64,000 nt of DNA from Sphingomonas citri (GTDB taxonomy: Bacteria; Pseudomonadota; Alphaproteobacteria; Sphingomonadales; Sphingomonadaceae): the NCBI RefSeq assembly GCF_019429485.1, contig NZ_JAHXZN010000001.1:496001-560000 (forward strand), read 5' to 3'. Made by a program: the position numbers and the translations under genes. Each line of letters opens with the position of its first letter. The first letter of the stretch is position 1. Positions 1-8,991 of this stretch are shown in pieces. A model generated the notes under the pieces. The model was not told where the DNA came from and made no database searches. It worked only from the letters and a program-made list of their open reading frames with translations.

Positions 1-110
1 GCGGCGGCACGCGCGCGCAGCCCGAGTGCGAGCAGCACCGCACCGGCGACCAGCAGCAGCGCCACGACGGTGCCGACGATCACCGCGGTAGCGGGCGCGA
101 TCGTGATCAT
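1..110 (-). CDS. N-terminal fragment of a small membrane protein (cut by window edge)
   Basis: The reading frame runs leftward off the window from an ATG at 110. The visible 36 residues (MITIAPATAVIVGTVVALLL and onward) form one long hydrophobic helix followed by Arg-Ala-rich sequence, so this is the start of a membrane-anchored protein. The ATG overlaps the TGA of an 11-codon open frame (ATGA), which may be chance. An AT-rich stretch about 40-50 bases upstream could hold the promoter. The family cannot be named from so little sequence. Confidence 0.45.
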   Translation of the reverse strand, partial: MITIAPATAVIVGTVVALLLVAGAVLLALGLRARAA

Positions 111-190
111 GGACGCTGCACCATGGCACGCAGGGACGGCATGTCCCGTGATTTAGCAAGCCCTTCGCGCGGGAAAAGCGCCTGAACGAG

Positions 191-217
191 GAAAAAGGGG
201 CGACCGAGCGGCCGCCC
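191..217 (-). terminator. Probable intrinsic terminator of the TonB receptor gene
   Basis: Read on the minus strand, a GGGCG/CGCCC stem with a 10-nt loop is followed directly by CTTTTT, about 10 bases past the receptor stop codon. The stem is short, but the T run is right for rho-independent termination. Confidence 0.55.
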
Positions 218-226
218 GCGCGCCGA

Positions 227-3200
227 TCAGAACAGCCGGTCCAGCGCGACCCGAGCACCGGCGTAATAATAACGACCCAAGAAGGAGTAAGAATATGGGC
301 TGTAGCCGGTCGGCTCCACACCAGCGCCGGTCAGGTTGTTGGCACCAAAGTAGAAGCTGAAATTCTTTTCGACCGCGATCGAGGCCTGGATGTCGTGCTC
401 CCAGCGCTCGCGATAGTAAAGATATTCGGGCGCAGCGATGTCGGGATTGGCGCTCACCTGGTCGCGGGTGAAGCGCCTGACCTTGCTGGAGTAATTGAGG
501 CCATAGTTGAGCGTCACCCCGCCTTTGGTCCAGGTCAGGTCAAACGTACCCGCGTATTTCGGTGCCGGCAGCGTCGGCAGCTCGAGCTGATCTTCACGGT
601 CGGCGCCTGGTGTCGGCACGAAATCGAGCCGATCGAGGTAGTTGCCGACCAGCTTGAGATTAAACCGTCCGAGATCGCCGGCATTGAGGTTATACGCGAC
701 CTGAAGATCAAGGCCCTGCGTGCGGAACGCAGCCACGTTCTCAGGTTGCAACAGATAATCACTGACGTAACCGGTCACGCCACTGCGCGACACGTTCGAG
801 CAATAGGGATTGTCGAGCGTCGGCTGATCGACGCAAAGGTCAACGAGCTGCTGCGCGGTGGGCGAGTTCACTGCGTTGGTCAGATTGATATTGTACCAGT
901 CCGCCGTGATCGACAGACCAGGCAGGAAGCGCGGCAGTAGCACGACTCCCGCGGTCCAGGTCTTGGCGGTCTCCTCGCGCAACCCCCTGTTGCCGCCCGT
1001 CCGTCCCGGTAGGCTGGCGGTCGCGACGGGATCATTAACGGGATTGAACGCGGCGATCTGCGCCGGCGACAGACCCGCCGCGGTGAGCGCGGCCTGGCAG
1101 TTGGCGGCGCGGTACTGTGTGCCCTCCGGCAGGTTCTCCGGATCGCACGGATCGTCGATGAAGGAGAAAGCGCCGCTGACCGGCGCATAGAGCTCGCTGA
1201 TGTTGGGCGCGCGAACCGCTTCGGAATAGCCGCCGCGGAAGCGGATGTCGCGGATCGGCGCCCAGATGCCGCTCACCTGCCATGTCGTGGTGTTGCCGAC
1301 GGTGGAGTAATCGGAAACACGAAGCGCGGCGTTGAACTCGAGCGTGTTAGCGAGCGGCAGGTCCTTGAGCAGCGGCACGCGCAGCTCGCCGAATGCTTCC
1401 TTCACGTCGAAGCTGCCGCTCTGAGGCCCGACTTGGGAGAAGTCGAGCAACTCGCCCCGTTCGACCCGGGGATCGGGATCGAAGCGGCTGCTTTCCTTGC
1501 GATATTCGGCACCCAGGGCGAAGCCGATAGGGCCGCCGGGCAGCTCGAAGAACTGGCCGAAGTCACCGCTGATCGAACCAGAGACCACGTGCTGCTGCAC
1601 CCGGTAGAAATTGACCATGTCGGCCTGGACGAACCCGAGCGCCGCGGCGCTGGGCGAGCCCTCCCCCAGGATGTTGAGCGGCTGGCAGCCGCTGCTCGCG
1701 CCCGGCGTGAAGGTCGTCGCCGGCGCATCGAAGTTGTTCGGGTCGATATTGGCCGTGGGATCAAGGTCGGAGCGGCAGACGATCTGCCCGCTCGCCGGAT
1801 CGCGTACCGCATCGAGCGCGGCGTAATAGCGGTCACTGATGCGATAATTGGTGGAAAGGAAGCGGCTGTCGGTGCGACCGTAGGTGTACGAGAACTCGTA
1901 GCGGGCGTGATCGCTGATCTGCCCGTCCGCACCGATGACCGAGCGGTAGGTCTCGCGCTTGGACGACTCGCCGCGCACGCCGAAGTCGAAATTGTCGCGC
2001 GAGACGAGCGCGCCGTTCGCCGCCGCGTCTGCGCCGAAGCGATCGATGAGGAAGGCGTTGTCGGGTGCGAGATAAGTGAAGAAGTCGAAGCTCGGCTGCG
2101 ACACCGTGTAGCTATGCGTGTTGGTGTATTTGCCCTGCGCGAACAGCCGCAGCACGGAAGACACCTCGAAGCTGCTCAGCAGATTGACGTTGTGAATGCG
2201 GTTCTTCGGTTGGAGGTCGCCCTGATAGCCGGCCTGCGGTGTGCTGTCGCCGCCCTGGACCAGACCGGTACCCGGCAGGCTGACCCCGCGGTCGTAGAAA
2301 CGACCGTCTCCGTTGAAATCAGGTATGCCGTCTAGATCGAGGTCGACGGCGCCTCCTCGCGAGCTGTCGGCGTAGCGCAGGTTGTTTGTGCGGATGCGAT
2401 CAAATCGTGCGGGATCATCGGGAAAGTCAGTAGGGTCCCGTACGATCCCATAACTGCGCAGGGGGTTGCCGGTACGCTCGCGAGCGAACGAACTGACACG
2501 ATCATCGTCGCGGAACTCATAGTTCAACGCTATATTGCCGCGACCGCCGGCGAAGTTCTTGCCGCCGGTCAGCGAGAAGAAGCGGCTGCCCGCGTCGCCA
2601 TATTCCGAGACGCCCGTCTGCGCGCGCGCGACCAGCCCCTCGAAGTCCCGCTTCAGGACGAAGTTGACCACGCCGGACACGCCGTCCGCGCCGTAGATCG
2701 CGGAGGCGCCGCCCGTGGTCACGTCGATGCGCTCGATGAGATCGGCGGGTATGGTGTTGATGTCGACCGCCGCGGTGCCCGGAAGACCAGCGACGTGGCG
2801 ACGACCATCAACTAGGACGAGCGTTCGGTCCGCCCCGAGATTGCGCAGGTTGAGCAAGTTGACCCCGGCGGCGCCGTTGTCGGCGGTGGAACCGGACTGG
2901 CTGGCGCTGGTCGAAGAGCCGATCAGCGCGGGGTTCTGCGTCAGGAAGTCTGTGACGTTGACTCGGCCGGACTGCTGCAACGACGCCGAGGAGTAGCTCG
3001 TGACCGGGGTCGGCGAGTCGATCTCGGGCCGAGCGATGCGCGAACCGGTGACGACGATGTCGCTGGGATCATCGGCCTGCGCCGTATCCGCTGCGATCGG
3101 CGCCGCGGCAGGTGCGTCCTGCTGGGTAGCCGTTTCCAGCGTCTGCTGCTGCGCGCGCGCCGGCAGGCTGACTCCGCCCGCCACCAGCGCGACCAGCGCG

Positions 3201-3229
3201 CACCCGCTCCGCCAATGCGAGATCGCCAT
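227..3229 (-). CDS. TonB-dependent outer-membrane receptor
   Basis: This 1000-residue protein starts with a signal peptide (cleavage probably after SLPARA, residue 26). A TonB-box-like segment follows (DIVVTGSRI, about residues 57-65), then a plug domain with LRNLGADRTLVLVDGRRH and DGVSGVVNFVLKRDF. The rest is a long beta-barrel region rich in aromatic and Asp/Asn turns, ending in a hydrophobic C-terminal strand with terminal Phe, as barrel proteins need for assembly. There is no N-terminal STN signalling domain. The layout matches the large sphingomonad receptors annotated as TonB-dependent receptors for oligosaccharides, peptides or siderophores; the substrate cannot be read. A GGGGAAG ribosome-binding site precedes the ATG. 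The gene appears monocistronic. Confidence 0.93.
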   Translation of the reverse strand: MAISHWRSGCALVALVAGGVSLPARAQQQTLETATQQDAPAAAPIAADTAQADDPSDIVVTGSRIARPEIDSPTPVTSYSSASLQQSGRVNVTDFLTQNPALIGSSTSASQSGSTADNGAAGVNLLNLRNLGADRTLVLVDGRRHVAGLPGTAAVDINTIPADLIERIDVTTGGASAIYGADGVSGVVNFVLKRDFEGLVARAQTGVSEYGDAGSRFFSLTGGKNFAGGRGNIALNYEFRDDDRVSSFARERTGNPLRSYGIVRDPTDFPDDPARFDRIRTNNLRYADSSRGGAVDLDLDGIPDFNGDGRFYDRGVSLPGTGLVQGGDSTPQAGYQGDLQPKNRIHNVNLLSSFEVSSVLRLFAQGKYTNTHSYTVSQPSFDFFTYLAPDNAFLIDRFGADAAANGALVSRDNFDFGVRGESSKRETYRSVIGADGQISDHARYEFSYTYGRTDSRFLSTNYRISDRYYAALDAVRDPASGQIVCRSDLDPTANIDPNNFDAPATTFTPGASSGCQPLNILGEGSPSAAALGFVQADMVNFYRVQQHVVSGSISGDFGQFFELPGGPIGFALGAEYRKESSRFDPDPRVERGELLDFSQVGPQSGSFDVKEAFGELRVPLLKDLPLANTLEFNAALRVSDYSTVGNTTTWQVSGIWAPIRDIRFRGGYSEAVRAPNISELYAPVSGAFSFIDDPCDPENLPEGTQYRAANCQAALTAAGLSPAQIAAFNPVNDPVATASLPGRTGGNRGLREETAKTWTAGVVLLPRFLPGLSITADWYNINLTNAVNSPTAQQLVDLCVDQPTLDNPYCSNVSRSGVTGYVSDYLLQPENVAAFRTQGLDLQVAYNLNAGDLGRFNLKLVGNYLDRLDFVPTPGADREDQLELPTLPAPKYAGTFDLTWTKGGVTLNYGLNYSSKVRRFTRDQVSANPDIAAPEYLYYRERWEHDIQASIAVEKNFSFYFGANNLTGAGVEPTGYSPYSYSFLGRYYYAGARVALDRLF

Positions 3230-3349
3230 CGTCTTCCCCTGTTCCGACGCCGTGATTTTCTCTGTCCTATTAGGGACATCTCGGCATCATCGTCGCAAGG
3301 GTTAATGTACTATTCAGCCACGGTGTTGCGCCGCAGCAACATACGCGAA

Positions 3350-3373
3350 GGGCGGCACCTCGCGGCACCGCCC
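3350..3373 (-). terminator. Hairpin downstream of ahcY
   Basis: GGGCGG/CCGCCC arms lie 28 bases past the ahcY stop. No clear T run follows. A second perfect hairpin (TGTTGC/GCAACA, 3324-3341) lies just beyond. Together they are plausible 3'-end structures for ahcY, and they separate it from the TonB receptor promoter. Confidence 0.35.
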
Positions 3374-3400
3374 TCCTCGTTCTCGCGATCGCGACGGCGA

Positions 3401-4831
3401 TCAGTAGCGGTAATGATCCGGCTTGAACGGGCCGGCGACGGGCACGCCGATATACTTGGCCTGCTTCTCGCTCAGCTGCGACAGCTGGACGCCGAGCTTC
3501 TCGAGGTGGAGCGCGGCGACCTTCTCATCGAGGTGCTTGGGCAGGACATAGACCTCGTTCTTGTAGGTCTCGCCCTTGGTCCACAGCTCGATCTGCGCCA
3601 GCGTCTGGTTGGTGAACGAGGCCGACATCACGAACGACGGGTGGCCGGTCGCGCAGCCCAGGTTCACCAGGCGACCCTTGGCGAGCACGATGATCTGCTT
3701 GCCGTCGGGGAACTCGACCAGGTCGGTGCCCGGCTTCACCTCGGTCCACTTGTAGTTGGACAGAGCCGCGATCTGGATCTCCGAGTCGAAGTGGCCGATG
3801 TTGCAGACGATCGCCATCGGCTTCATCGCCTTCATGTGATCGGCGGTGATGACGTCGGCGTTGCCGGTCGCGGTGACGAAGATGTCGGAGCGCTTCACCG
3901 CTTCCTCCATCGTCACGACCTCATAGCCCTCCATCGCGGCCTGCAGCGCGCAGATCGGGTCGATCTCGGTGACGAGGACGCGCGCGCCGCCGTTGCGCAG
4001 GCTGGCGGCCGAACCCTTGCCGACGTCGCCGAAGCCGGCGACGGTGGCGACCTTGCCCGCCAGCATCACGTCGGTGGCGCGGCGGATCGCGTCGACCAGC
4101 GACTCCTTGCAGCCGTAGAGATTGTCGAACTTGGACTTGGTGACCGAGTCGTTGACGTTGATCGCCGGGAACGGCAGCTCGCCCTTCTTGGCGATCTCGT
4201 ACAGCCGGTGGACGCCCGTCGTCGTCTCTTCCGAAACCCCCTTAAGGTTCTTGACGGTCTCGGTCAGATAGCCCGGCTTCTTGGCGATGAACGCCTTGAC
4301 CGAACGCTGGAACTCGACCTCTTCCTCATTCTCCGGCTCGCCGAAGCTCTGGCCGGCCTCGAGCTTGGCGCCCCACAAAGCGAACATCGTCGCATCGCCG
4401 CCGTCATCGAGGATGATGTTGGCGGTCTGGCCGTTGCCGTCGTCCCAGTCGAAGATCGAGCCGACATAGTCCCAGTAATCGGCGAGCGTCTCGCCCTTCA
4501 CCGCGAACACCGGGATGCCGGCGGCGGCGATCGCGGCGGCGGCATGGTCCTGGGTCGAGAAGATGTTGCAGGTCGCCCAGCGCACGTCGGCGCCCAGCGC
4601 GGTCAGCGTCTCGATCAGCACCGCGGTCTGGATCGTCATGTGCAGCGAGCCGGTGATGCGCGCGCCCTTGAGCGGCTGCGCGGCGCCATACTCGGCGCGC
4701 AGCGCCATCAGGCCAGGCATCTCGGTCTCGGCGATGTTGATCTCGGCGCGGCCGAAATCGGCCAGGCCGATGTCCTTGATGACGTAATCGTTGGTGTCGA
4801 GCGTGCGGTCAGACACTGGGGCGGTTGCCAC
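3401..4831 (-). CDS. ahcY: Adenosylhomocysteinase (S-adenosylhomocysteine hydrolase)
   Basis: The enzyme reversibly splits S-adenosylhomocysteine into adenosine and homocysteine, relieving product inhibition of methyltransferases and feeding the methionine cycle. At 476 residues it has the proteobacterial length. It shows the N-terminal [17 protein letters not shown] segment, the NAD-binding [10 protein letters not shown] loop and the family C-terminus ending KPDHYRY. I chose the GTG at 4831 over an upstream ATG at 4885. GGAGA lies six bases before the GTG, and the resulting [11 protein letters not shown] start matches relatives, while the 18-residue extension looks untranslated. The gene lies downstream of a perfect 20-bp palindrome that may be its operator. 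Confidence 0.96.
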   Translation of the reverse strand: MATAPVSDRTLDTNDYVIKDIGLADFGRAEINIAETEMPGLMALRAEYGAAQPLKGARITGSLHMTIQTAVLIETLTALGADVRWATCNIFSTQDHAAAAIAAAGIPVFAVKGETLADYWDYVGSIFDWDDGNGQTANIILDDGGDATMFALWGAKLEAGQSFGEPENEEEVEFQRSVKAFIAKKPGYLTETVKNLKGVSEETTTGVHRLYEIAKKGELPFPAINVNDSVTKSKFDNLYGCKESLVDAIRRATDVMLAGKVATVAGFGDVGKGSAASLRNGGARVLVTEIDPICALQAAMEGYEVVTMEEAVKRSDIFVTATGNADVITADHMKAMKPMAIVCNIGHFDSEIQIAALSNYKWTEVKPGTDLVEFPDGKQIIVLAKGRLVNLGCATGHPSFVMSASFTNQTLAQIELWTKGETYKNEVYVLPKHLDEKVAALHLEKLGVQLSQLSEKQAKYIGVPVAGPFKPDHYRY

Positions 4832-4920
4832 GGCGTTGTCTCCAGACTGATAGGGCCGACCAAGGCGCCACGCACCGGTCGGCATCCGCGCGCCTTAGCC
4901 CGCCCGATGCCGCCAATCAA

Positions 4921-4940
4921 ATATAAAGATATCTTTATAT
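4921..4940. promoter_or_regulatory. Perfect 20-bp AT-rich palindrome upstream of ahcY, candidate SahR-type operator
   Basis: ATATAAAGATATCTTTATAT is a perfect inverted repeat and strikingly AT-rich in a GC-rich genome. It lies 90 bases upstream of the ahcY GTG, between ahcY and the yqgE-type gene. ArsR-family SahR/MetR-like repressors of methionine-cycle genes are known to bind palindromes of the AWAAAGAT-ATCTTTWT type, so an SAH-responsive operator is the most likely reading. No sahR gene is in the window. Confidence 0.65.
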
Positions 4941-4957
4941 CGTCCTGCGAGAGCGGC

Positions 4958-5518
4958 TCAGCTGTGTCCGCTCTCGCTCGACAGCAGCCGCGGGTCGACG
5001 CCGGCGGCGGCGAAACCACGGGTCCAGCGCCGCTCGACGGGTGTGTCGAACAGCATCTCGGGCGAGTCGGCGACGTTGAGCCATCCGTGGCGCGTCATCT
5101 CCGCGTCGAGCTGCCCCGGCGCCCAGCCGGCGTAGCCGAGCGCAACCAGCCACCGCGACGGGCCGTTACCTGCCGCGATCGCGCGCAGCACGTCGAGCGT
5201 GCCGGACAAGGCCCAACGCCCCGCGACGTCGAGCGTGTCGTGCCCGCCCCAGTCGCTCGAGTGGAGCACGAACCCCCGCCGCGTCTCCACCGGCCCGCCG
5301 AAGTGGACCGGCGCGTCGGGTGCCTCGCCGGGCGCGATCTCGAGCTGCTCGAGCACGTCGTGCAGGCCGAGCCCGTTGACCACCGCGCCGATCCCGACGC
5401 CGAGCGCGCCGCTCTCGTCGTGGCTGCAGATCGCGATCACCGAATGCTCGAAGCGCGGGTCACCGATCCCCGGCATGGCGAGCAGGAACTGACCGGTGAG
5501 ATATTGGGCTTGCTCCAT
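4958..5518 (-). CDS. YqgE/AlgH family protein (UPF0301)
   Basis: This 186-residue protein starts MEQAQYLTGQFLLAMPGIGD and contains VNGLGLHDVLEQLEI, FGGPVETRRGFVLHSSDW and LGYAGWAPGQLDAEM, the conserved blocks of the YqgE/AlgH family. The family is widespread and cytosolic, and its biochemical role is unsettled. An upstream frame extension of 12 residues exists, but the chosen ATG gives the family N-terminus. It lies directly upstream of ahcY in the same direction but is separated from it by the palindromic operator, so ahcY probably has its own promoter. Confidence 0.92.
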   Translation of the reverse strand: MEQAQYLTGQFLLAMPGIGDPRFEHSVIAICSHDESGALGVGIGAVVNGLGLHDVLEQLEIAPGEAPDAPVHFGGPVETRRGFVLHSSDWGGHDTLDVAGRWALSGTLDVLRAIAAGNGPSRWLVALGYAGWAPGQLDAEMTRHGWLNVADSPEMLFDTPVERRWTRGFAAAGVDPRLLSSESGHS

Positions 5519-5613
5519 CGGCCCGAACCTAGTGCGTGCGGCGGCGCTTGCCAAAGCTTGAAATCGCCCGGGGCGGCTGCGACACCGTCGCGCCTTTCGA
5601 ACCGGAGACCCCT

Positions 5614-6093
5614 ATGACGATCAGCGTCGGTGACACTCTGCCTTCCGCCCGCCTCACCAAAGTGACCGCCGAGGGACCGGAGCCGGTCGATTCGGCCGAA
5701 TATTTCAAGGGCCGGCGCGTCGCGCTGTTCGCGGTGCCGGGCGCCTTCACGCCGACCTGCTCGGCGCGGCACCTGCCGGGCTATCTCGACAAGGCCGGAG
5801 AGCTGCGCGCCAAGGGAGTCGACGAGATCGCCTGCACCGCGGTCAACGATGCGTTCGTGCTCGGCGCCTGGGCCAAGCAGAACGGCGCCGAGGGCGTGAC
5901 GATGCTGGCCGACGGCAACGGCGAGTTCGCGAGCGCGCTCGGGCTCGACATGGACGGCAGCAAATATGGCATGGGCAAGCGCAGCCAGCGCTACGCGATG
6001 GTGGTGAACGACGGCGTGGTCGAGTCGCTCGAGGTCGAGGCGCCGGGCGAGTTCCGGGTGAGTTCGGCGGAGCATCTGCTGACGCTGCTGTGA
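5614..6093 (+). CDS. Peroxiredoxin, Prx5/hybrid-type thioredoxin-fold peroxidase
   Basis: This 159-residue thiol peroxidase reduces hydrogen peroxide and organic hydroperoxides. The peroxidatic cysteine is Cys49 in VPGAFTPTCS. Cys74 in EIACTAVND could serve as a partner cysteine. SKYGMGKRSQRYAMVV and the VSSAEHLLTLL C-terminus are typical of the Prx5 group, whose reductant is glutathione/glutaredoxin or thioredoxin. The start is the ATG six bases after GGAGA; an upstream in-frame ATG at 5536 lacks family sequence. A strong intrinsic terminator follows, so the gene stands alone. Confidence 0.95.
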   Translation: MTISVGDTLPSARLTKVTAEGPEPVDSAEYFKGRRVALFAVPGAFTPTCSARHLPGYLDKAGELRAKGVDEIACTAVNDAFVLGAWAKQNGAEGVTMLADGNGEFASALGLDMDGSKYGMGKRSQRYAMVVNDGVVESLEVEAPGEFRVSSAEHLLTLL

Positions 6094-6101
6094 AATCCTT
6101 T

Positions 6102-6134
6102 GATCCTCCCCGCACGGCGGGGAGGATCTTCTTT
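6102..6134 (+). terminator. Strong rho-independent terminator of the peroxiredoxin gene
   Basis: A perfect 12-bp stem (GATCCTCCCCGC / GCGGGGAGGATC) with a 3-base ACG loop is followed by TTCTTTG, nine bases after the stop codon. It is the best terminator in the window. Confidence 0.85.
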
Positions 6135-6202
6135 GATCACTGCGCGCCACGCCGGTGGATGGGCGACTTGCCGCGGTCACATCGCAAATGTAACCGTCGG
6201 GA

Positions 6203-7633
6203 ATGACAGCGAACGACATCGTACAGGAACTGGACCGGCTCTACAGCGCGTCGGTCGACCGGCTGAAGGCGGCGATCTCCCGCTACATCGCCGATGGCAC
6301 GCCCCCTGCCCCCGACGCGCGGCGCGACGGCTCCTTCGCCTACCCCGAGATCCGGCTCCGCTTCGCCGGCGGCGACGATCGCCCCACGCCGCTGCGCTCC
6401 TTCGGCCGGCTGGTGAGCCCCGGCGAGTATCGCATCAGCGTCACCAAGCCCGCGGTCTTCGCCGATTACCTGATCGAGCAGCTGACCCTGCTGATCGAGG
6501 ATTATGACGTCACCGTCAGCGCCGTGGCGGGGACGCAGGAGATCCCCTTCCCTTATGTGATCGACGCCGGTCACGCGCTGAGCCTCGACACCGTCTCCGC
6601 CGCCGAGCTGGCGCGCTGGTTTCCGACCACCGAGCTCGCCTATATCGGCGACGAGATCGCCGACGGCCTGTGGGCCTCGATCGACGGCACGCGCCCGCTC
6701 GCACTCTTCGACGGGCTGCGCACCGACTTCAGCCTCGCGCGGCTGCGCCACTACACCGGCACCCCGCCCGAGCACGTGCAGCGCTACGTGCTGTTCACCA
6801 ACTATCACCGATACGTCGACGAGTTCGTCCGCTGGGGCGCGAGCCAGGTCGGGGGCGACAGCCGCTTCACCGCGCTGTCGGGGCCGGGCGGCGTGCTGTT
6901 CCAGGCGGGCGACGATCCCGCGAGGCTCGACGATAGCGCGTGGCGGCGGCTGCAGATGCCCGCCTATCACCTGATGGCGGACGATCGCACCGGCATCACG
7001 CTCGTCAACATCGGTGTCGGCCCCTCGAACGCCAAGACGATCTGCGACCATCTCGCGGTGATGCGGCCCGAGGCCTGGGTGATGATCGGCCATTGCGGCG
7101 GGCTTCGTCCGTCGCAGCGGATCGGCGACTATGTGCTCGCGCACGCCTATCTGCGCGACGACCACGTGCTCGACGACATGCTGCCGCCCGAAATACCGGT
7201 GCCCGCCATCGCCGAGGTGCAGCAGGCGCTGGCGCGCGCGGCCGAGACCGTCAGCGGCCAGTCGGGCGACGCGCTCAAGCGGCGGCTGCGCACCGGCACG
7301 ATCGTCACCACCGACGATCGCAACTGGGAGCTGCGCTACGCCCGCTCGGCGCTGCGCTTCTCGCTCAGCCGCGCGGTGGCGATCGACATGGAGTCGGCGA
7401 CGATCGCGGCGCAGGGCTACCGCTTCCGCGTGCCCTACGGCACCCTGCTGTGCGTCTCGGACAAGCCGCTGCACGGCGAGCTCAAGCTCCCCGGCCAAGC
7501 CAACCGCTTCTACGAGCGCGCGATCAGCGAGCACATGCGGATCGGCATCGAGACGTGCGAGGAGCTCCGCCGCGAGGGCGCCAAGCTCCACAGCCGTAAG
7601 CTGCGCGCCTTCAACGAGCCGCCCTTCCGCTAA
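6203..7633 (+). CDS. amn: AMP nucleosidase
   Basis: The enzyme hydrolyses AMP to adenine and ribose 5-phosphate, controlling adenylate pools. The 476-residue protein matches the family length. It has an N-terminal AMN-specific half and a C-terminal nucleoside-phosphorylase-like half. The latter shows NIGVGPSNAKTICDHLAVMR, MIGHCGGLRPSQRIGDYVLA, and the acidic substrate-binding IDMESATIAAQGYRF followed by LCVSDKPLHGELKLPG. Adenine produced here could be salvaged by the apt gene product encoded 7.5 kb away. It is transcribed away from a strong terminator, with its own start at an ATG shortly after an AT-rich leader. Confidence 0.95.
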   Translation: MTANDIVQELDRLYSASVDRLKAAISRYIADGTPPAPDARRDGSFAYPEIRLRFAGGDDRPTPLRSFGRLVSPGEYRISVTKPAVFADYLIEQLTLLIEDYDVTVSAVAGTQEIPFPYVIDAGHALSLDTVSAAELARWFPTTELAYIGDEIADGLWASIDGTRPLALFDGLRTDFSLARLRHYTGTPPEHVQRYVLFTNYHRYVDEFVRWGASQVGGDSRFTALSGPGGVLFQAGDDPARLDDSAWRRLQMPAYHLMADDRTGITLVNIGVGPSNAKTICDHLAVMRPEAWVMIGHCGGLRPSQRIGDYVLAHAYLRDDHVLDDMLPPEIPVPAIAEVQQALARAAETVSGQSGDALKRRLRTGTIVTTDDRNWELRYARSALRFSLSRAVAIDMESATIAAQGYRFRVPYGTLLCVSDKPLHGELKLPGQANRFYERAISEHMRIGIETCEELRREGAKLHSRKLRAFNEPPFR

Positions 7634-7708
7634 GTGTCGGCGGCTACCGGGGAAACGAAGCGGCGGCCGCGCGTTACGCGGCCGTACCATTTCGCCAGGG
7701 AGCAGATG

Positions 7709-8329
7709 ATGGCCGACGACAACAGCGACACGCCGACCCCGGCGCCGACCTCGTCCAAGCCGGCGACGCCGCGCCGCCGTGCGCCGCGCAAGGCCAATGC
7801 GAGCGCGGCGAGCAAGCCGGCGACGAAACGCAAGACCGCGAGCGACACGCCCGCGCCCAAGCGCCGCGCCGCCACCAAGCGCTCCGCCGCGGCTGAGCCG
7901 TCGACTCTGGAACAGGCCGGCGAGGCGGTGACCGCGGCGACCAAGAGCGTGTCGCGCTCGGCCGACGCTGCACGCAAGCGCGCGACCCGCGCCGCGACCG
8001 ACACGCGCAAAAGCGCCACGCGCGGGGCACGTAACGCCGGCAAAGCGGCATCGCGCGCGACCGACAAGGTCGGCGGCAAATGGGGTGCGGCGGCGATCGC
8101 CGGCGGCGTGGCGGCGATCGGTGCGGCCGCGACCGCCGCGCTGCTGTCGCTGCGCAGCTCGACGCCGAAGCAGCCCTCGCTGCCGGCACCCAAGCCCGAC
8201 GGCAAGGCCGGCACGAAGCCCGAGGGCAAGGCCGGCGCCAAGCACGGTGGGGCGCACCAGCCGGACGGCACCGACTCGAGCAAATCGTTCGAGGCGAAGA
8301 TCGCCGACGAGAACACCGTTCCGGAGTGA
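7709..8329 (+). CDS. Lys/Ala/Pro-rich histone H1-like protein with one central hydrophobic segment
   Basis: A protein of about 206 residues built from low-complexity basic sequence (PRRRAPRKA, KPATKRKTAS, KRRAATKRSAAAE), then Ala/Arg/Thr-rich helices (AARKRATRAATDTRKSATRG). A Gly/Ala hydrophobic stretch (WGAAAIAGGVAAIGAAATAA) follows, then a Lys/Pro/Gly tail. The basic repeats resemble bacterial H1-like DNA-binding proteins, while the hydrophobic segment could be a membrane anchor. I place the start at the second ATG of ATGATG, six bases after AGGGAG. It follows amn closely and may be co-transcribed. Its function is unknown. Confidence 0.7.
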   Translation: MADDNSDTPTPAPTSSKPATPRRRAPRKANASAASKPATKRKTASDTPAPKRRAATKRSAAAEPSTLEQAGEAVTAATKSVSRSADAARKRATRAATDTRKSATRGARNAGKAASRATDKVGGKWGAAAIAGGVAAIGAAATAALLSLRSSTPKQPSLPAPKPDGKAGTKPEGKAGAKHGGAHQPDGTDSSKSFEAKIADENTVPE

Positions 8330-8344
8330 GGGGCCCACGATCGC

Positions 8345-8374
8345 CTGCGTACCCCGGTGGAAGCCGGGGTGCAG
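8345..8374. terminator. Bidirectional hairpin between convergent genes
   Basis: ACCCCGG/CCGGGGT (7-bp perfect arms, 6-base loop) is extended outward by CTGC/GCAG across a two-base bulge. It lies between the H1-like gene and the convergent GNAT gene. The 80 bases beyond it up to 8454 show no gene. The sequence also resembles the short palindromic repeats found elsewhere in the window. Confidence 0.5.
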
Positions 8375-8454
8375 GAAAGGTCGCCGTGGTGATCACAAGG
8401 ACCCGTTCAACTGGGCCGCGGTTGTCGCCGGGACGACCGCCACCGCCTAGCTGC

Positions 8455-8991
8455 TCAGGCTGGACGACCCACTACCCCGCGCCACTCGTCGCGCAGCAGC
8501 CCCCACAGCACCGTGTCGCGCACGCCGATGTGAGTCTCCCACTCGGCGCGCAGCAGCCCTTCGCGGCGGAACCCGAGTGCCTCGAGCAGGCGGTTGGAGC
8601 CGACGTTCTCCGGATCCGTATCGGCGAACACGCGCCGATAGCCCTCCGCGAACAGCTGATCGATGACGGCGCCGACCGCCTCGCGCGCGTAACCATGCCG
8701 CTGCGCCGCGGGTACCAGCAGGTAGCCGATCTCGATCACGCCGGCGCGCTTCTCGCCCGCGGCGACGAAGCCGATCGCGACGTCGTCGTCCGCGCGAGTG
8801 ACCGCCCAGGTGCGCCAACTGCCATCGTCGCGCGCGATGAACCGCTCGCGCAAGGCCGCCACCGACTCAGCCGGCGCGTGCGACCACCAGGTCATCGCCG
8901 TCGCGTCGCCCATGGCGGCGAAGAGCGACTCGGCATCGTCGGGCACGCGCGCGCGCAGCGCCAGCCGCGCGGTCGCGAGCCGCTGGGTCAT
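8455..8991 (-). CDS. GNAT N-acetyltransferase, RimJ/RimL-like
   Basis: A 178-residue acetyl-CoA-dependent acetyltransferase. The N-terminal strand (LATARLALRARVPDDAESLF), the acetyl-CoA-binding segment (AAQRHGYAREAVGAVIDQLF, with the R/Q-x-x-G-x-A pattern) and the late block DPENVGSNRLLEALGFRREG are the standard RimJ/RimL-type signature. The substrate is unknown; related proteins modify ribosomal protein N-termini or small amines. The start ATG overlaps the stop of the LysR gene (ATGA), so it is the last gene of the metZ-apaG-lysR chain and probably translationally coupled. Confidence 0.88.
   Translation of the reverse strand: MTQRLATARLALRARVPDDAESLFAAMGDATAMTWWSHAPAESVAALRERFIARDDGSWRTWAVTRADDDVAIGFVAAGEKRAGVIEIGYLLVPAAQRHGYAREAVGAVIDQLFAEGYRRVFADTDPENVGSNRLLEALGFRREGLLRAEWETHIGVRDTVLWGLLRDEWRGVVGRPA

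Noticed and set aside
3215..5617. An 800-codon open frame antisense to ahcY and the YqgE-type gene
   Set aside because: It runs across two real genes and the palindromic operator, has Arg/Asp/Leu-rich composition, and shows no domain.
6137..8338. A 733-codon open frame antisense to amn and the H1-like gene
   Set aside because: It spans two genes and their junction and shows Gly/Arg/Ala low complexity with no family motif.
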